From: Lumbricus rubellus
Taxonomy: Eukaryota > Annelida > Clitellata > Crassiclitellata > Lumbricidae
DNA length: 64,000 bases
Direction of reading: 5' to 3'
NCBI GenBank assembly: GCA_945859605.1
Contig: OX243812.1
Coordinates: 47,534,752-47,598,751, forward strand
Made by a program: the position numbers and the translations under genes. Positions within the stretch are counted from its first letter, which is position 1, and each line of letters begins with the position of its first letter. Of this stretch, positions 31,711 through 41,372 are shown in pieces. A model generated the notes under the pieces. The model worked only from the letters and a program-made list of their open reading frames with translations. It made no database searches and was not told the DNA's origin.

Positions 31711-32621
31711 AATGGACTAATCAATTAGCGAATGAATTACACAAACCAGTAGTAAGACATTTTAGAAAGAGACGGGTCTATGTTGGCGGGATTGATCAGA
31801 TTTGGGCGGTGGATCTAATCGATATGCAAGCCTTCGCTAGAGATAATGATGGTGTGAAATATCTATTGACCGTTATAGATGTGTTTTCCAAGTATGGATG
31901 GATAGTACCACTAAATGACAAAAGTGGGAAGTCTACAGCTGATGGGTTCGTGAAGATACTCGGGGGTGGTCGGAAGCCGGTCAAAGTTTGGTGCGACAAA
32001 AGGAAAGAATTTTATAATAAAAATGTAAAGAATTTAGTCGAGTTGTATTCTACCGAGAACGAGGAAAAAAGTTGCATCGCAGAAAGGTGGGTGCGTACGA
32101 TGAAAGATAAAATGTTCAAGTACTTTACGGCTAATTCAACTAGAAGATATATCGATATATTAGACGAAATGGTTAGTAATTATAATGAAACGAGACATTC
32201 TTCCATTAAAATGACTCCCGCGAAGGCTAGTTTGAAGGTGAATGAAAAGACTGTATTTATGAATTTATACGGCGACGAGATTTCAGAGCCTATTATACCA
32301 AAGTTTTCAATCGGCGACCGAGTCAGAATAACTAGGAAGAAGAATATTTTTGAAAAAGGATATACGAGTAGATGGGTGGAGGAAGTTTTTGTAGTATCTC
32401 AGGTTCAATATACAGATCCACCAACTTACAAGATTACTGATTCTAATGGTGAGGAAATACAAGGGTCATTCTATGAACAGGAGCTACAGAAGACGACTCA
32501 AGAAATATTTAGAATCGAAAAAGTGATTAGGAAACGCGGGAAGAAATCTCTCGTGAAATGGTTAGGCTACCCAGACTCCTTTAATTCTTGGGTTGAAAAT
32601 GAAGACTTGCTGACGCTCTAA
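31707..32621 (+). CDS. Retrovirus-like integrase with C-terminal chromodomain (Polinton INT)
   Basis: 304 residues. It catalyses element insertion, giving the 6-bp duplication. The core has D36 (IWAVDLIDM), D97 (VWCDKRKEFYNK) and E126 (SCIAERWVRTMK). Spacing from D97 to E126 is 28 residues instead of the family's 35. The missing ~7 residues fall between NKNVKNLV and ELYSTENEEKS. The C-terminal ~40 residues (FRIEKVIRKRGKKSLVKWLGYPDSFNSWVENEDLL) form a chromodomain that would target modified histones. An N-terminal HHCC zinc domain is not evident. The shortened core may abolish activity. It ends just before the right TIR. Confidence 0.93.
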   Translation: MKWTNQLANELHKPVVRHFRKRRVYVGGIDQIWAVDLIDMQAFARDNDGVKYLLTVIDVFSKYGWIVPLNDKSGKSTADGFVKILGGGRKPVKVWCDKRKEFYNKNVKNLVELYSTENEEKSCIAERWVRTMKDKMFKYFTANSTRRYIDILDEMVSNYNETRHSSIKMTPAKASLKVNEKTVFMNLYGDEISEPIIPKFSIGDRVRITRKKNIFEKGYTSRWVEEVFVVSQVQYTDPPTYKITDSNGEEIQGSFYEQELQKTTQEIFRIEKVIRKRGKKSLVKWLGYPDSFNSWVENEDLLTL

Positions 32622-32628
32622 TCAACCT

Positions 32629-32932
32629 ATGACTCATCATCGATACCGCGGTGATTTCCAATAGTATCGATGATGAGTCATTGGCGCGCTTGTGGTGGTT
32701 TGGCCTCTCGTGATAGGTGGTATGTGGTTTTATCCTTGGTTATAGGTTTGTGCATGACGAATCGAAACTGACGGATTTTTACCTGGTTATTGGTTGATGC
32801 TGGTTATTGGTTGATGTTGGTTGATGTTGTTTTATCCTTAACAATAGGTTATTAATACTTGTTAACCTATTAGGTTGGTGATTTGACCTATGTATTGGTA
32901 AAATGTCCTCGTATATCCAATTCCCTTCTACT
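32629..32932 (-). repeat. Polinton right terminal inverted repeat
   Basis: Inverted copy of 17,840-18,143 with only a few mismatches. It begins at the hairpin arm ATGACTCATCATCGATAC only 8 bp after the integrase stop. Confidence 0.95.
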
Positions 32933-32938
32933 TGTGTG

Positions 32939-34236
32939 TGTGTGTGTGTTTGGGGCGAGGTGGTCCCGGTGGCACCCTATCGAGCTGCAACTTTTCCAGT
33001 GAATAGCTGTGAAACTATGGCGATGGAATAGAAATAGCAAAGTTTGGGTTTTCGCACCCCACCGTGGACCCCTGGTGGGAGAAATTCACCAAACCTTCCA
33101 CTGGCTGGACCTGACGGTCCTCTGTCTAGATGCAAAGTTTCAGATCAATAACTGGAAAACTGCAAAAAAATTCGCCCCCCAAAACATTTTTCGCCCCCAT
33201 AAACGCCCTGAAGTGTGCATTGGTTGGTGGCGAGGTGGTCCCGGTGACACCCTATCTAGCTGCAACTTTTCAGGTGAATAGCTGTGAAACTATGGCGATG
33301 GGAAAAATTAATGGAAAATGGAGTTTTCGCCACCTCTCCATTCTCCCCCTCGAAGTAAAGATTCGGCAACTCCTCCACTGGATGGACCTGAGAGTCCTCT
33401 GTCTAAATGCAAAATTTGACATCAATAGCTACAAAAAATTTTAGCCCCCCCCCCGAAAATTTGGCCCCCTAAACAACGCCCTGCCCGACCCGGCCCCTGC
33501 GGGCCGAGGTGTGTGTTGTTGGGGGCAAGGTGGTCCCGGTGGCATCCTATCTAGCTGCAACGTTCCAGGTGAATAGCTCTGAAACTATGGTGATGGTGTA
33601 AAAATAGAAAAAATGGAGTTTTCGCCCCCCCCCCGTTCTCCCTCTGGTGGTAAAGATTCGCCAAATTCTCCAATGGGTGGACATGACGGTCCTCTTTCTA
33701 AATGCAAAATTTCACATCAATAGCTGAAAAAATTTCGCCCCCCAAATTTTTCCTCCCTGAACAACGCCCTGCCCCACCCGGCCCCATGCGGGCCGAGATG
33801 TGTGTTGTTGGGAAGGGCAAGGTGGTCCCGGTGGCATCCTATCTAGCTGCAACGTTTCAAGTGAATAGCTCTGAAACTATGGCGATGGTGTAAAAACAGG
33901 GAAAATAGAGTGTTTGGCCCCTCCCCATTTTTCGCTGGTGGTACAGATTCGCCAACTCGATTTTTGGGAGGACCTGGCGTTCCTCTGTCTAAATGCAAAA
34001 TTTGGAATCAATAGATGCAAAAAAATATTTTTGGCCCCCCGAAAAATACCCCCCATCCTGGCCCCCATGGTTTTTAGAAATTTGCCAACCCGTGCACTTG
34101 CTAAGTTTCATGGACCCCTGTCTAGGTGCAAAATTTCAGATCAATAGCTGTGAAACTGTGGGCGTGCATTCTGGACAAATATACATACATACATATAAAT
34201 AAATAAATATATAAACATCCTCTCTTATAGATATAG
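32939..34236. repeat. GC-rich ~290-bp tandem repeats (right part of the split repeat element)
   Basis: Four units start with GAGGTGGTCCCGGTGG-like text at about 32,957, 33,231, 33,526 and 33,818 (period ~275-295 bp). Each contains GTGAATAGCTGTGAAACTATGG, GGACCTGACGGTCCTCTGTC and TGCAAAATTTCAGATCAATAG-like text. The block ends with ACATACATACATATAAATAAATAA before re-entering the LTR at 34,237. ORFs here are repeats of one pattern and not genes. An ACATACAT/AAATA tail is typical of retroposed elements, but the class is undetermined. Confidence 0.85.
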
Positions 34237-34680
34237 ATAATCAATATCCAGTCCTCTGGCCGCTCTCTCTCTCTCTTGGTCGCTTTACGATCGTTCCTTC
34301 AATCTCCGACGATGTTAAGTGTCTGTCATCACACCGAGAGCGCCCCGACTGTAGGTGGCGCTGCGATTATATACCCAAGCGTGGTGGGGTAGCGCCAGCC
34401 GTCACGATTCGTTATGGGGCACAGGTAAAGGCTGATTGCCCCCTTTGAAGCCGACCGTGAAGGCCGCTGTGTCCGTTGCGGCCGACTTTTGATGGTCGCC
34501 CAAATGTTCCCCTTCCCCGATTGTAGACCCCCGTCGAATCCGCTGGGTACCCCTATCTTCGGGGTCGTCGGCGTTCTCGCAGCAGGTGTCATGCTTTGAA
34601 GTCGTCAAAGTCGTTTGGTCGATAACGGCATCGACGACGACCAGATGTCGCGGCTGGTCCTTGTGAAGGCGACCGCGACA
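34237..34680 (-). repeat. Left LTR, inner fragment
   Basis: Matches 37,247-37,689 with no difference I noticed, ending CCGCGACA. The two ORFs at 34,329-34,608 are LTR shadows repeated in the other LTR. Confidence 0.92.
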
Positions 34681-34859
34681 TTACCTCCCCTCGCAAGATA
34701 ATGACGTATATCCGAGATCATCGTCATTAATCGGTCCTCAGCATCGTTGATCATGTTGAGGAAAACACAAACAGAAGAAACATTTTGTAAGTTACATGTT
34801 ATATACAAGCGTACGAGGTTCGACCCTCGTTGTGACTGGTTCACCTTCTAACTCCTCAT
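34681..34859 (-). other. Retrotransposon 3' non-coding region with polypurine tract
   Basis: On the - strand GCGAGGGGAGGTAA abuts the 3' LTR and fits a polypurine tract. No other signal was recognised. Confidence 0.6.
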
Positions 34860-36218
34860 TCATATCCGGGACAGGAAATCGGCTGCCATCTTCCAGTGCC
34901 GGTCAACAAAATCCCTAGGAGTGGCGTTTGACATGGGTTTATTCGATGGCCAGTCGAAAGGTCGTTCTAACCATTTTGTGTCTTTAGAGTACATAATATG
35001 GGTTACTACGGGACTGACAATGTCAATATTAAATGGTTGGATAATCCGCAGTTCCACAATTTCATGAATAGGACGTTTCACTTCCGGATTTAAGAAGTTA
35101 GGGATGTCAGCATCCTGATTTTCTCCTTCTTTCTCGCCTAATTCTTCCTCATCTCCAATTTCTAATGATTGTTTCTGAGCGCTAAGGTTGCTAATCAACT
35201 TATCTCTTTGTTCCTCTGCCTCGGCTATTGTGGGAGCGTGTGTTTCTCCCTCTGGTCGGTTGGTTACATGTTTGTCTGCCTCCGTTCTTCCAACAGATAG
35301 CACATTGTACTTGGAGACTTCACTTAACAGATTAGCCACGGTTGGGGTGATAATGACTGCCTCGTTGAGATTAGGAACCACTGCGCACCACACTCGCATG
35401 GCGTGGGCGATGCCTACGATCCCGTCTTCTTTATTGACCCCCGGCTTCAGGCGCACCCTGACGACGTCCACCATGCCAGCCCCACCCTGTATGCCGGGCG
35501 GTCCTACTCGTTTATGGATGGGCAGATCTGGGTGTTGTACCGGTACTAATGAGCTGTTAATACGGCACAGTTCCGCGCCTCCATCCAGCAACGCCTGCTG
35601 GTTAGGCAAACCGTCAATCTGTGCATCTAGATAGGATCGCACATGAAATTCGTCTGTGTCTATGAATGGTTGGTCTGTCTCTCTGTCGTTGTCAATTATT
35701 TCGCCTTTCCCTACCTCTGGATCAAAGCTATGCTCCGCGTCTATCTGATCAATGACGTCCTCTTGTTGGTCGCCTGTCTCCCGACGGGTGCGATAGACTA
35801 TTCTGTTCTGACTATTCTCATCGACGTCAACCGCGCATTCGCTGACTCGTGCCTGTTTCTCTTTGTCTCTCGCTTTCTTTCCTTCCTCTCTCGCGATTCT
35901 CTCCTCGTATCTTTTTTCTCTCGCAATGTCCTCTTCTTCGTCTTTATACTTTCTTACTTCAAATTCAAATCTCTGTCTCTGCAGATCGCACTCCGTCTTA
36001 ATTGTTGTGGATCTGGGTGATGGTCCTTCTGGGACTTCTGCTGTCATCGAATCCACTTTATACCAACCCGCTGCCATATGTGCCAATTTTTCCATCAGCT
36101 CCGGCTTGCTCATTTCCAATACAGCTCTATCCATTTTACACTTAAGAATGCATAGCTTTAACCGATCCGTTGACATCTTCTTAATGGCAGCCTGTTGACC
36201 AGGCGTTAGCACATCCAT
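34860..36218 (-). CDS. Retrotransposon Gag-like/protease polyprotein, no reverse transcriptase
   Basis: 452 residues, intact. Residues 1-60 are a helix-rich Gag-like start (MDVLTPGQQAAIKKMSTDRL). Residues ~80-125 are an extremely charged predicted coiled coil. At 201-222 IDGLPNQQALLDGGAELCRI resembles a retropepsin active site, with LDGGA in place of LDTGA/LDSGA. The catalytic aspartate would be D212. The C-terminal half is acidic and ends AADFLSRI. No zinc knuckle, reverse transcriptase, RNase H or integrase is present anywhere between the LTRs. The element must therefore depend on a partner. A domesticated or deletion-derivative Gag-Pro is the simplest reading. Confidence 0.75.
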   Translation of the reverse strand: MDVLTPGQQAAIKKMSTDRLKLCILKCKMDRAVLEMSKPELMEKLAHMAAGWYKVDSMTAEVPEGPSPRSTTIKTECDLQRQRFEFEVRKYKDEEEDIAREKRYEERIAREEGKKARDKEKQARVSECAVDVDENSQNRIVYRTRRETGDQQEDVIDQIDAEHSFDPEVGKGEIIDNDRETDQPFIDTDEFHVRSYLDAQIDGLPNQQALLDGGAELCRINSSLVPVQHPDLPIHKRVGPPGIQGGAGMVDVVRVRLKPGVNKEDGIVGIAHAMRVWCAVVPNLNEAVIITPTVANLLSEVSKYNVLSVGRTEADKHVTNRPEGETHAPTIAEAEEQRDKLISNLSAQKQSLEIGDEEELGEKEGENQDADIPNFLNPEVKRPIHEIVELRIIQPFNIDIVSPVVTHIMYSKDTKWLERPFDWPSNKPMSNATPRDFVDRHWKMAADFLSRI

Positions 36219-37133
36219 GATGACAGAAGGAAAGGGGTGTATTCGAATAAAAGTAGGTAGATTGATTGGAGTTCAACCAGACAGTCACTCAGAAAATACA
36301 AATCTCCAGCTATACATCAAAATCAATCTCATTGGCGATCAACCGTGATAGTCACTTAAGAATACAAAGTCAAAGGTTAAGACAGCATCAATAGAGAACA
36401 ATTCTCGCGTACACCAAGACAGTTATTCAGAAGCACAAAATCACAAGTTCAATCGGAATCAACAGAAACAATTTCCTCGCAGCCAATCCTGCCCCGCGAT
36501 TGACACACCTGACCAAGCAATTGAACACAGCCAACGAACGAAGGTCTTACCTGTGCCTGCTTCGATGCTAGATCCTCGGGTCATCTGCTGCGCTGGTTCC
36601 GGTTGATTGGTTGGTCCGTCGGCTACTCCCGCTTGACCGGCTGATCGTTCCGTCCTGGATCTCTTGGTCCCTGATGACGTGCGTGTCGATCACCGCGTCC
36701 GTCGGTTGTTTCTCCGCTTGACCGGCTGATCGTTCCGTCCTGGATCCCTTGGTCCCTGATGACGTGCGTGTCGATCACCACGTCCGTCGGTTGTTCCTCC
36801 GCTGGCCCGGCTGATCGTTCCGTCCTGGATCTCTTGGTCCCTGATGACGTGCGTGTTGATCACCGCGTCCGTCGGTTGTTTCTCCGCTTGACCGGCTGAT
36901 CGTTCCGTCCTGGATCCCTTGGTCCCTGATGACGTGCGTGTTGATCACCGCGTCCGTCGGTTGTTCCTCCGCTGGCCCGGCTGATCGTTCCGTCCTGGAT
37001 CTCTTGGTCCCTGATGACGTGCGTGTTGATCACCGCGTCCGTCGGTTGTTCCTCCGCTTGACCGGCTGATCGTTCCGTCCTGGATCCTCGTGTCAGAATC
37101 CTCTTCTTCTTCGTTCCACCGCTGCCACCAGAA
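36219..37133 (-). other. Retrotransposon 5' leader with 85-bp tandem repeats
   Basis: Between the 5' LTR and the Gag start. The outer part (36,600-37,090) consists of about six 85-bp repeats. The inner part (36,219-36,590) is unique and non-coding. Confidence 0.75.
36600..37090. repeat. 85-bp tandem repeat, ~6 copies
   Basis: Copies of CTGATCGTTCCGTCCTGGAT begin at 36,641, 36,725, 36,811, 36,896, 36,981 and 37,066. Variants alternate (ATCTCTTGG / ATCCCTTGG; CGCTTGACC / CGCTGGCCC), suggesting expansion by a two-unit block. Confidence 0.93.
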
Positions 37134-37689
37134 TGTCGCGGCCGACTCTAAGCTTGTGTTCAGAATCGCGCCACGATGTTCGAATTCCACGAAAAGAAGA
37201 GGTTTTGTACGTTTATTAATAATTCATATAAGACGGTTATTATATATAATCAATATCCAGTCCTCTGGCCGCTCTCTCTCTCTCTTGGTCGCTTTACGAT
37301 CGTTCCTTCAATCTCCGACGATGTTAAGTGTCTGTCATCACACCGAGAGCGCCCCGACTGTAGGTGGCGCTGCGATTATATACCCAAGCGTGGTGGGGTA
37401 GCGCCAGCCGTCACGATTCGTTATGGGGCACAGGTAAAGGCTGATTGCCCCCTTTGAAGCCGACCGTGAAGGCCGCTGTGTCCGTTGCGGCCGACTTTTG
37501 ATGGTCGCCCAAATGTTCCCCTTCCCCGATTGTAGACCCCCGTCGAATCCGCTGGGTACCCCTATCTTCGGGGTCGTCGGCGTTCTCGCAGCAGGTGTCA
37601 TGCTTTGAAGTCGTCAAAGTCGTTTGGTCGATAACGGCATCGACGACGACCAGATGTCGCGGCTGGTCCTTGTGAAGGCGACCGCGACA
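37134..37689 (-). repeat. Right (5') LTR, intact, 556 bp
   Basis: TGTCGCGG...CCGCGACA, flanked on the right by CTACT at 37,690-37,694. It contains a CTCTCTCT run and CpG-rich text. Confidence 0.95.
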
Positions 37690-37694
37690 CTACT

Positions 37695-37775
37695 ACAATG
37701 ATGATGATCAAAACTATGACGGTGATGATGATGACGACGATGATGATGGTGATGATGATGTTGGTGTTGGTGCTG
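37695..37775. repeat. GAT/GGT microsatellite before the first CFAP97-like exon
   Basis: ATGATGATG and GTTGGTGTTGG runs. The polypyrimidine tract expected of an acceptor is therefore poor, which weakens the exon call. Confidence 0.8.
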
Positions 37776-37781
37776 GTGTAG

Positions 37782-38871
37782 ACGCAGAGTGTGGAGCAGA
37801 AGCGAATCGATCGTGACAATCGTCTGATGAACGATCGTCTGATGAAGGCGATGAAGGGCGGACGATATCCGGGACCGAAGGAAGCAGCACAGACGATGAT
37901 CAAGATCGACAAGATACGCTCCCACAAGACGAAGAATCGTCTCAAGGTGGCGCCACATAATTTATACCTATCCGTTCACCACCACCACCACCACCACCAC
38001 CACCACCACCACCACCACCACCACCACCACCACCACCACCACCACCCTAATCATCCCATTTATCAGCACTACTACCACCACCACTACTACCAGCACCACC
38101 ATCGCTATCATCACCACCACCACCACTACTGCTGTCTATAGGCTAGTGTCTACCACCACCTTAATCACAATCATCATCATCATCATCATCACCACCACCA
38201 CCACCGCCCCAACCGCCGCCGCCATCATCACTATGAACAACACAAACAACAACAACAACGCCACTGCCACCACCACCACTACAACTATGCTATACCATAA
38301 CCACCACATTCAACACCACGACCACGACCACGACCACCACTGCTAGTGTCATTCGCATTGGTATCGACCGTATCGTGGAAGAGGCGGTGAAGTCGTGGAA
38401 GATAATAGCCTATAAGAAGTAACGATCGTCCGCCGTATGGATTCTGTCTGTATTGACCGGCGACAGATGAATCGTTCGTTATAATATATATATATATATA
38501 TATATAATACATATATATATATAATATACATATATATATAATTATATATATATATTCTCATGATGAGCAGATGACAGAATCACACGGACAGTAAACACAC
38601 GACTTCGATTCAAAGAACTGTTTGTCAATTATTAATTAGAGAAGCGTATAATATTATATGCGGAGAATGATAGAAACAAAGACAGAGATATTCACAGACT
38701 GACAACGGGATGTGTATGGAGACAGAGAGACCTAGACGTAGAGAGACAGCATGGTAAGCTGATGGAAACAGAAGCAGAGCAAATGTCAGATGTGTTAGAG
38801 TGGAGACAGAGGGCGAAGTTATACGGGAAACAGAATGGAGGCAGGCCACAGACAGACTAGACTTACAGACT

Positions 38872-38952
<81 letters not shown>

Positions 38953-39683
38953 GCATACAGACATACAGACAGACAAACAAACAGACAAACAGACAAACAA
39001 ACAGACAAACAGACAGACAGACATACAGACAGACATACAGACAGACAAACAAACAGACAAACAAATAGACAAACAGACATACAGATGGACAGACGGATGG
39101 ACAGACAGACATGCTACAGAGAGAAAACGTGAGGACCGATGACAAAAATACCTAAAATAAGTGAGACATAATTTATACGGTCTAAATAATAAATCAAGGA
39201 AAAAGCACAGAATAGACAAGAATGGTGTCTTTGGAATCTTGGACCTGCCTAATGACTATAGGCCTAAGGGCAGAACACTAAAGAAGAAATAAGGCATATT
39301 CATTCAATGTCTGTAGCATGATAATATAATTTATATTGGCTGCATAAACAAAATGGATGCATGCAGTCTGCTGACATAAAATTATTGCTAATGAGAACTG
39401 CATGCTGAGATGGAAGAGGGAAGGTTTCAGCGACTGGCAGCAAGGAAAATCATCTACCAACATAAATCTTCATCATCATCTTTATCATCTTCATCATCTT
39501 CTTCATCTTCTTCATCTTCTTCTTCTTCAGCATCGTCTCAATTTAACCAGAAATCGTCATTCGTTGTGTGCGACCCATGTCATCGCATGTCTGCCTGCCT
39601 GTCTGTCTGTCTGTCTGTCTATGTGTCTGTCTATGTGTCTGTCTGTCTGTCTATCTATGTGTCTGTCTGTCTGTCTGTCTGTA

Positions 39684-39730
<47 letters not shown>

Positions 39731-41372
39731 GCGTCTCTGCCACGATGCCTCGGTGTTTCGATCCAGCTTCATGCAGTTTTTAAGTCTCAGTCTGATTGAC
39801 TGATTGATTTAATTTATTGAACTGGCTGTTACTTTGAATGCTGACTGACTGGCTATAACTGGTTAACTGATTGATTGATCAACTGATTGATTGATTGATA
39901 AACTGATTGATTGATTGATAAACTGATTGATTGATTGATAAACTGATTGATTGATTGATAAACTGATTGATTGATTGACTGATTGATTGTAGGAGGAGGT
40001 GAGCAAACTTCGATCCATCGAGAAACAAAACGAAATCATGTTGAGAGGAATGGCGAGAGCGCACATGGGAGGACGCATTGACAACAAGTGGACGGCAGAC
40101 TTCTGGAGGAAAAAGTAACCCCACACTGCTCATTGCTCAACCCCACCCCATCTACCGCCCTGCCGCCATCCTCGCCCCATCCATACCCCAACTCCACCAC
40201 TCACCACCCAATCGTGGATGTATGATGACTATAATATGAGCGTTAAACACTGCGTCATTGGTTCGAATTCCAGTGCGAAATTAAAGGCTATATGCCTACA
40301 GATAATATGATAATATTTTGTCTTAAGACGCTTTTTATTCTCTGCATTCAAGTCAAATAAAAATCCAACGGCCGTATAGACTTGTAGGTTGGTTATCAAC
40401 ATATAATTATACACTCGCATACATACATACATACATACATACATACATACATACATACATACATACATACATACATACATACATACATACATACATACAT
40501 ACATACATACATACATACATACATACATACATACATACATACATACATACATACATACATACATACATACATACATACATACATACATACATACATACAT
40601 ACATACATACATACATACATACATACATACATACATACAAGCATACATACATACATACATACATACATAAATAAATAAATACATAAGTACATACATATAG
40701 GCCTACATGTACATACATGTACATATATACACACTGTACCGTCTGTAAATATAACATATACATACAGATAGCCTACAATCCTACATACGTACACGTCGTA
40801 CAGTACATAATAGGCCTATATAGTTACCTTCATAGTCTGCATGTAGGTCTATGTAGGCCTATGCATTTTAATACTCTATTCTTGCTTACCGACTTTATAA
40901 AATGCCATTATTCTGTTGATTTATTGGCAGTAGGCCCTACAGATAGGCTACAGAAGTTTCAGCATAAGATGGAATTGCAAAAAGCCAGACGAAGTCACCA
41001 TGCATCCAATGATCCAAAGGCTTCCTTCTATAGTGTAAGACTTATACTGACTGTTACATCTATAGGACTATTTCACTATTTTCCAGTATAAGTTAAATAG
41101 TTGTGCATTGTGTACACAGTGTTGTTGACGCGGCGCGTAGGAAGCGTCTTGTGGCCGAGATCGCTCAGAGGCAGCTGAGTGCAGACAACGTGAAGCTTTG
41201 CCTTCGTCTGCTCAAGGAGACGGAGTCGGAGTATTCGAGGGAGGCCGTGCAGAAGGACTGGCCATACAAGGTCCACACCATGCACTACAACTCACGAATT
41301 CCAGGGTCCGACTGGTGGACAGAATATCTCACCGAACTGGTACGACAATCGTGTAGCGGTGTAGGCGAATAA
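37782..41372 (+). CDS. CFAP97-domain-like gene, three recognisable exons
   Basis: Exon 37,782-37,946 (55 codons, phase 0, acceptor GGTGTAG, donor AAG|GTGG) encodes [20 protein letters not shown] and a GGRYPG turn. Exon 39,993-40,114 (acceptor GATTGTAG, donor AA|GTAACC) encodes [20 protein letters not shown] and RIDNKW. Exon 41,120-41,372 (acceptor TACACAG) joins in phase and ends with a stop after RQSCSGVGE. Each holds the IxRxNxxLxxRLxxAM... helix followed by a GR/N turn that typifies CFAP97/hemingway-type ciliary proteins such as CFAP97D1. The order of the last two exons matches that family. Upstream exons were not found and may lie left of the 20-kb transposon nest. A possible extra coding piece ([20 protein letters not shown], ~40,950-41,015) lies in the last intron. 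Confidence 0.55.
37976..38345. repeat. (CAC)n and ATC/AAC trinucleotide cluster
   Basis: About 22 CAC triplets (37,978-38,045) followed by imperfect ACC, ATC and AAC runs. The poly-His ORFs are artefacts. Confidence 0.95.
38484..38556. repeat. (AT)n microsatellite
   Basis: Imperfect AT runs. Nothing else is recognised between 38,345 and 38,865. Confidence 0.9.
38868..39110. repeat. (GACA)n tetranucleotide array
   Basis: Perfect GACA from ~38,870 to 38,946, then decayed ACAGACAAAC variants. The Val-Cys-Leu-Ser ORFs are artefacts. Confidence 0.95.
39465..39540. repeat. TTC/ATC trinucleotide run
   Basis: Imperfect ATCTTC repeats. Confidence 0.9.
39589..39729. repeat. (TGTC)n tetranucleotide array
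   Basis: Complementary in type to the GACA array 500 bp upstream. The two arrays could pair as inverted repeats. Confidence 0.95.
39860..39990. repeat. 20-bp tandem repeat AACTGATTGATTGATTGATA
   Basis: Five near-perfect copies running directly into the acceptor of the exon at 39,993. Confidence 0.93.
40420..40695. repeat. (ACAT)n array, ~270 bp
   Basis: Almost perfect ACAT tetramers, lying in an intron of the CFAP97-like gene. The Tyr-Val-Cys-Met ORFs on the - strand are artefacts. Confidence 0.97.

Larger units (their letters stand above)
17840..32932. mobile_element. Polinton/Maverick (adintovirus-like) element, complete, 15,093 bp
   Basis: The ends read 5'-AGTAGAAGGGAATTGG and CCAATTCCCTTCTACT-3'. 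This is the AG...CT form typical of Polintons, with a 6-bp duplication TGTGTG (17,834-17,839 and 32,933-32,938). The inverted repeats are ~304 bp. The gene set is complete for the class: protein-primed PolB, integrase, adenain-like protease, packaging ATPase, major and minor capsid proteins plus accessory genes. Both flanks fall inside one tandem-repeat unit, which confirms the borders. Four genes show apparent single-base frame breaks and one carries a MITE. Confidence 0.97.
17469..37689 (-). mobile_element. Non-autonomous LTR retrotransposon (Gag-Pro only), hosting nested insertions
   Basis: Two ~556-bp LTRs start TGTCGCGG and end CCGCGACA. They are flanked by a 5-bp duplication CTACT (17,464-17,468 and 37,690-37,694). 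The right LTR (37,134-37,689) is whole. The left LTR is split into 17,469-17,581 and 34,237-34,680. Coding is on the - strand, so the right LTR is the 5' one. The 5' LTR is followed by TGGTGGCAGCGGTGG, resembling the primer-binding region of Gypsy-type elements. A polypurine tract (GCGAGGGGAGG) abuts the 3' LTR at 34,681. Without the insertions the element would be about 3.6 kb and lacks reverse transcriptase and integrase. I noticed a single mismatch between the LTRs, so it is young. Confidence 0.9.

Noticed and set aside
33009..34202. Series of ~60-100-codon ORFs between the Polinton and the LTR
   Set aside because: The same frame pattern recurs in each ~290-bp repeat unit, with no protein family resemblance.
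34329..34608. ORFs of 87 and 68 codons, repeated exactly at 37,338-37,617
   Set aside because: They lie inside the LTR and are duplicated with it. No start context or family resemblance.
34800..34845. tRNA-like GAGGTTCGACCCTCG near the retrotransposon 3' LTR
   Set aside because: A T-arm-like stem alone, without acceptor, D or anticodon arms.
36600..37090. CRISPR-like or coding repeat array
   Set aside because: Units are contiguous 85-bp tandem copies without unique spacers, in a retrotransposon leader of a eukaryote.
38625..39219. Overlapping Val-Cys-Leu-Ser and Asp-Arg-Gln-Thr ORFs
   Set aside because: Product of the GACA array, open in several frames on both strands. The same applies to 39,402-39,803.
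40205..40275. tRNA gene suggested by GGTTCGAATTCC
   Set aside because: Only a B-box-like word is present. No cloverleaf could be drawn.
40229..40794. Tyr-Val-Cys-Met ORFs up to 155 codons
   Set aside because: Product of the ACAT tetranucleotide array.
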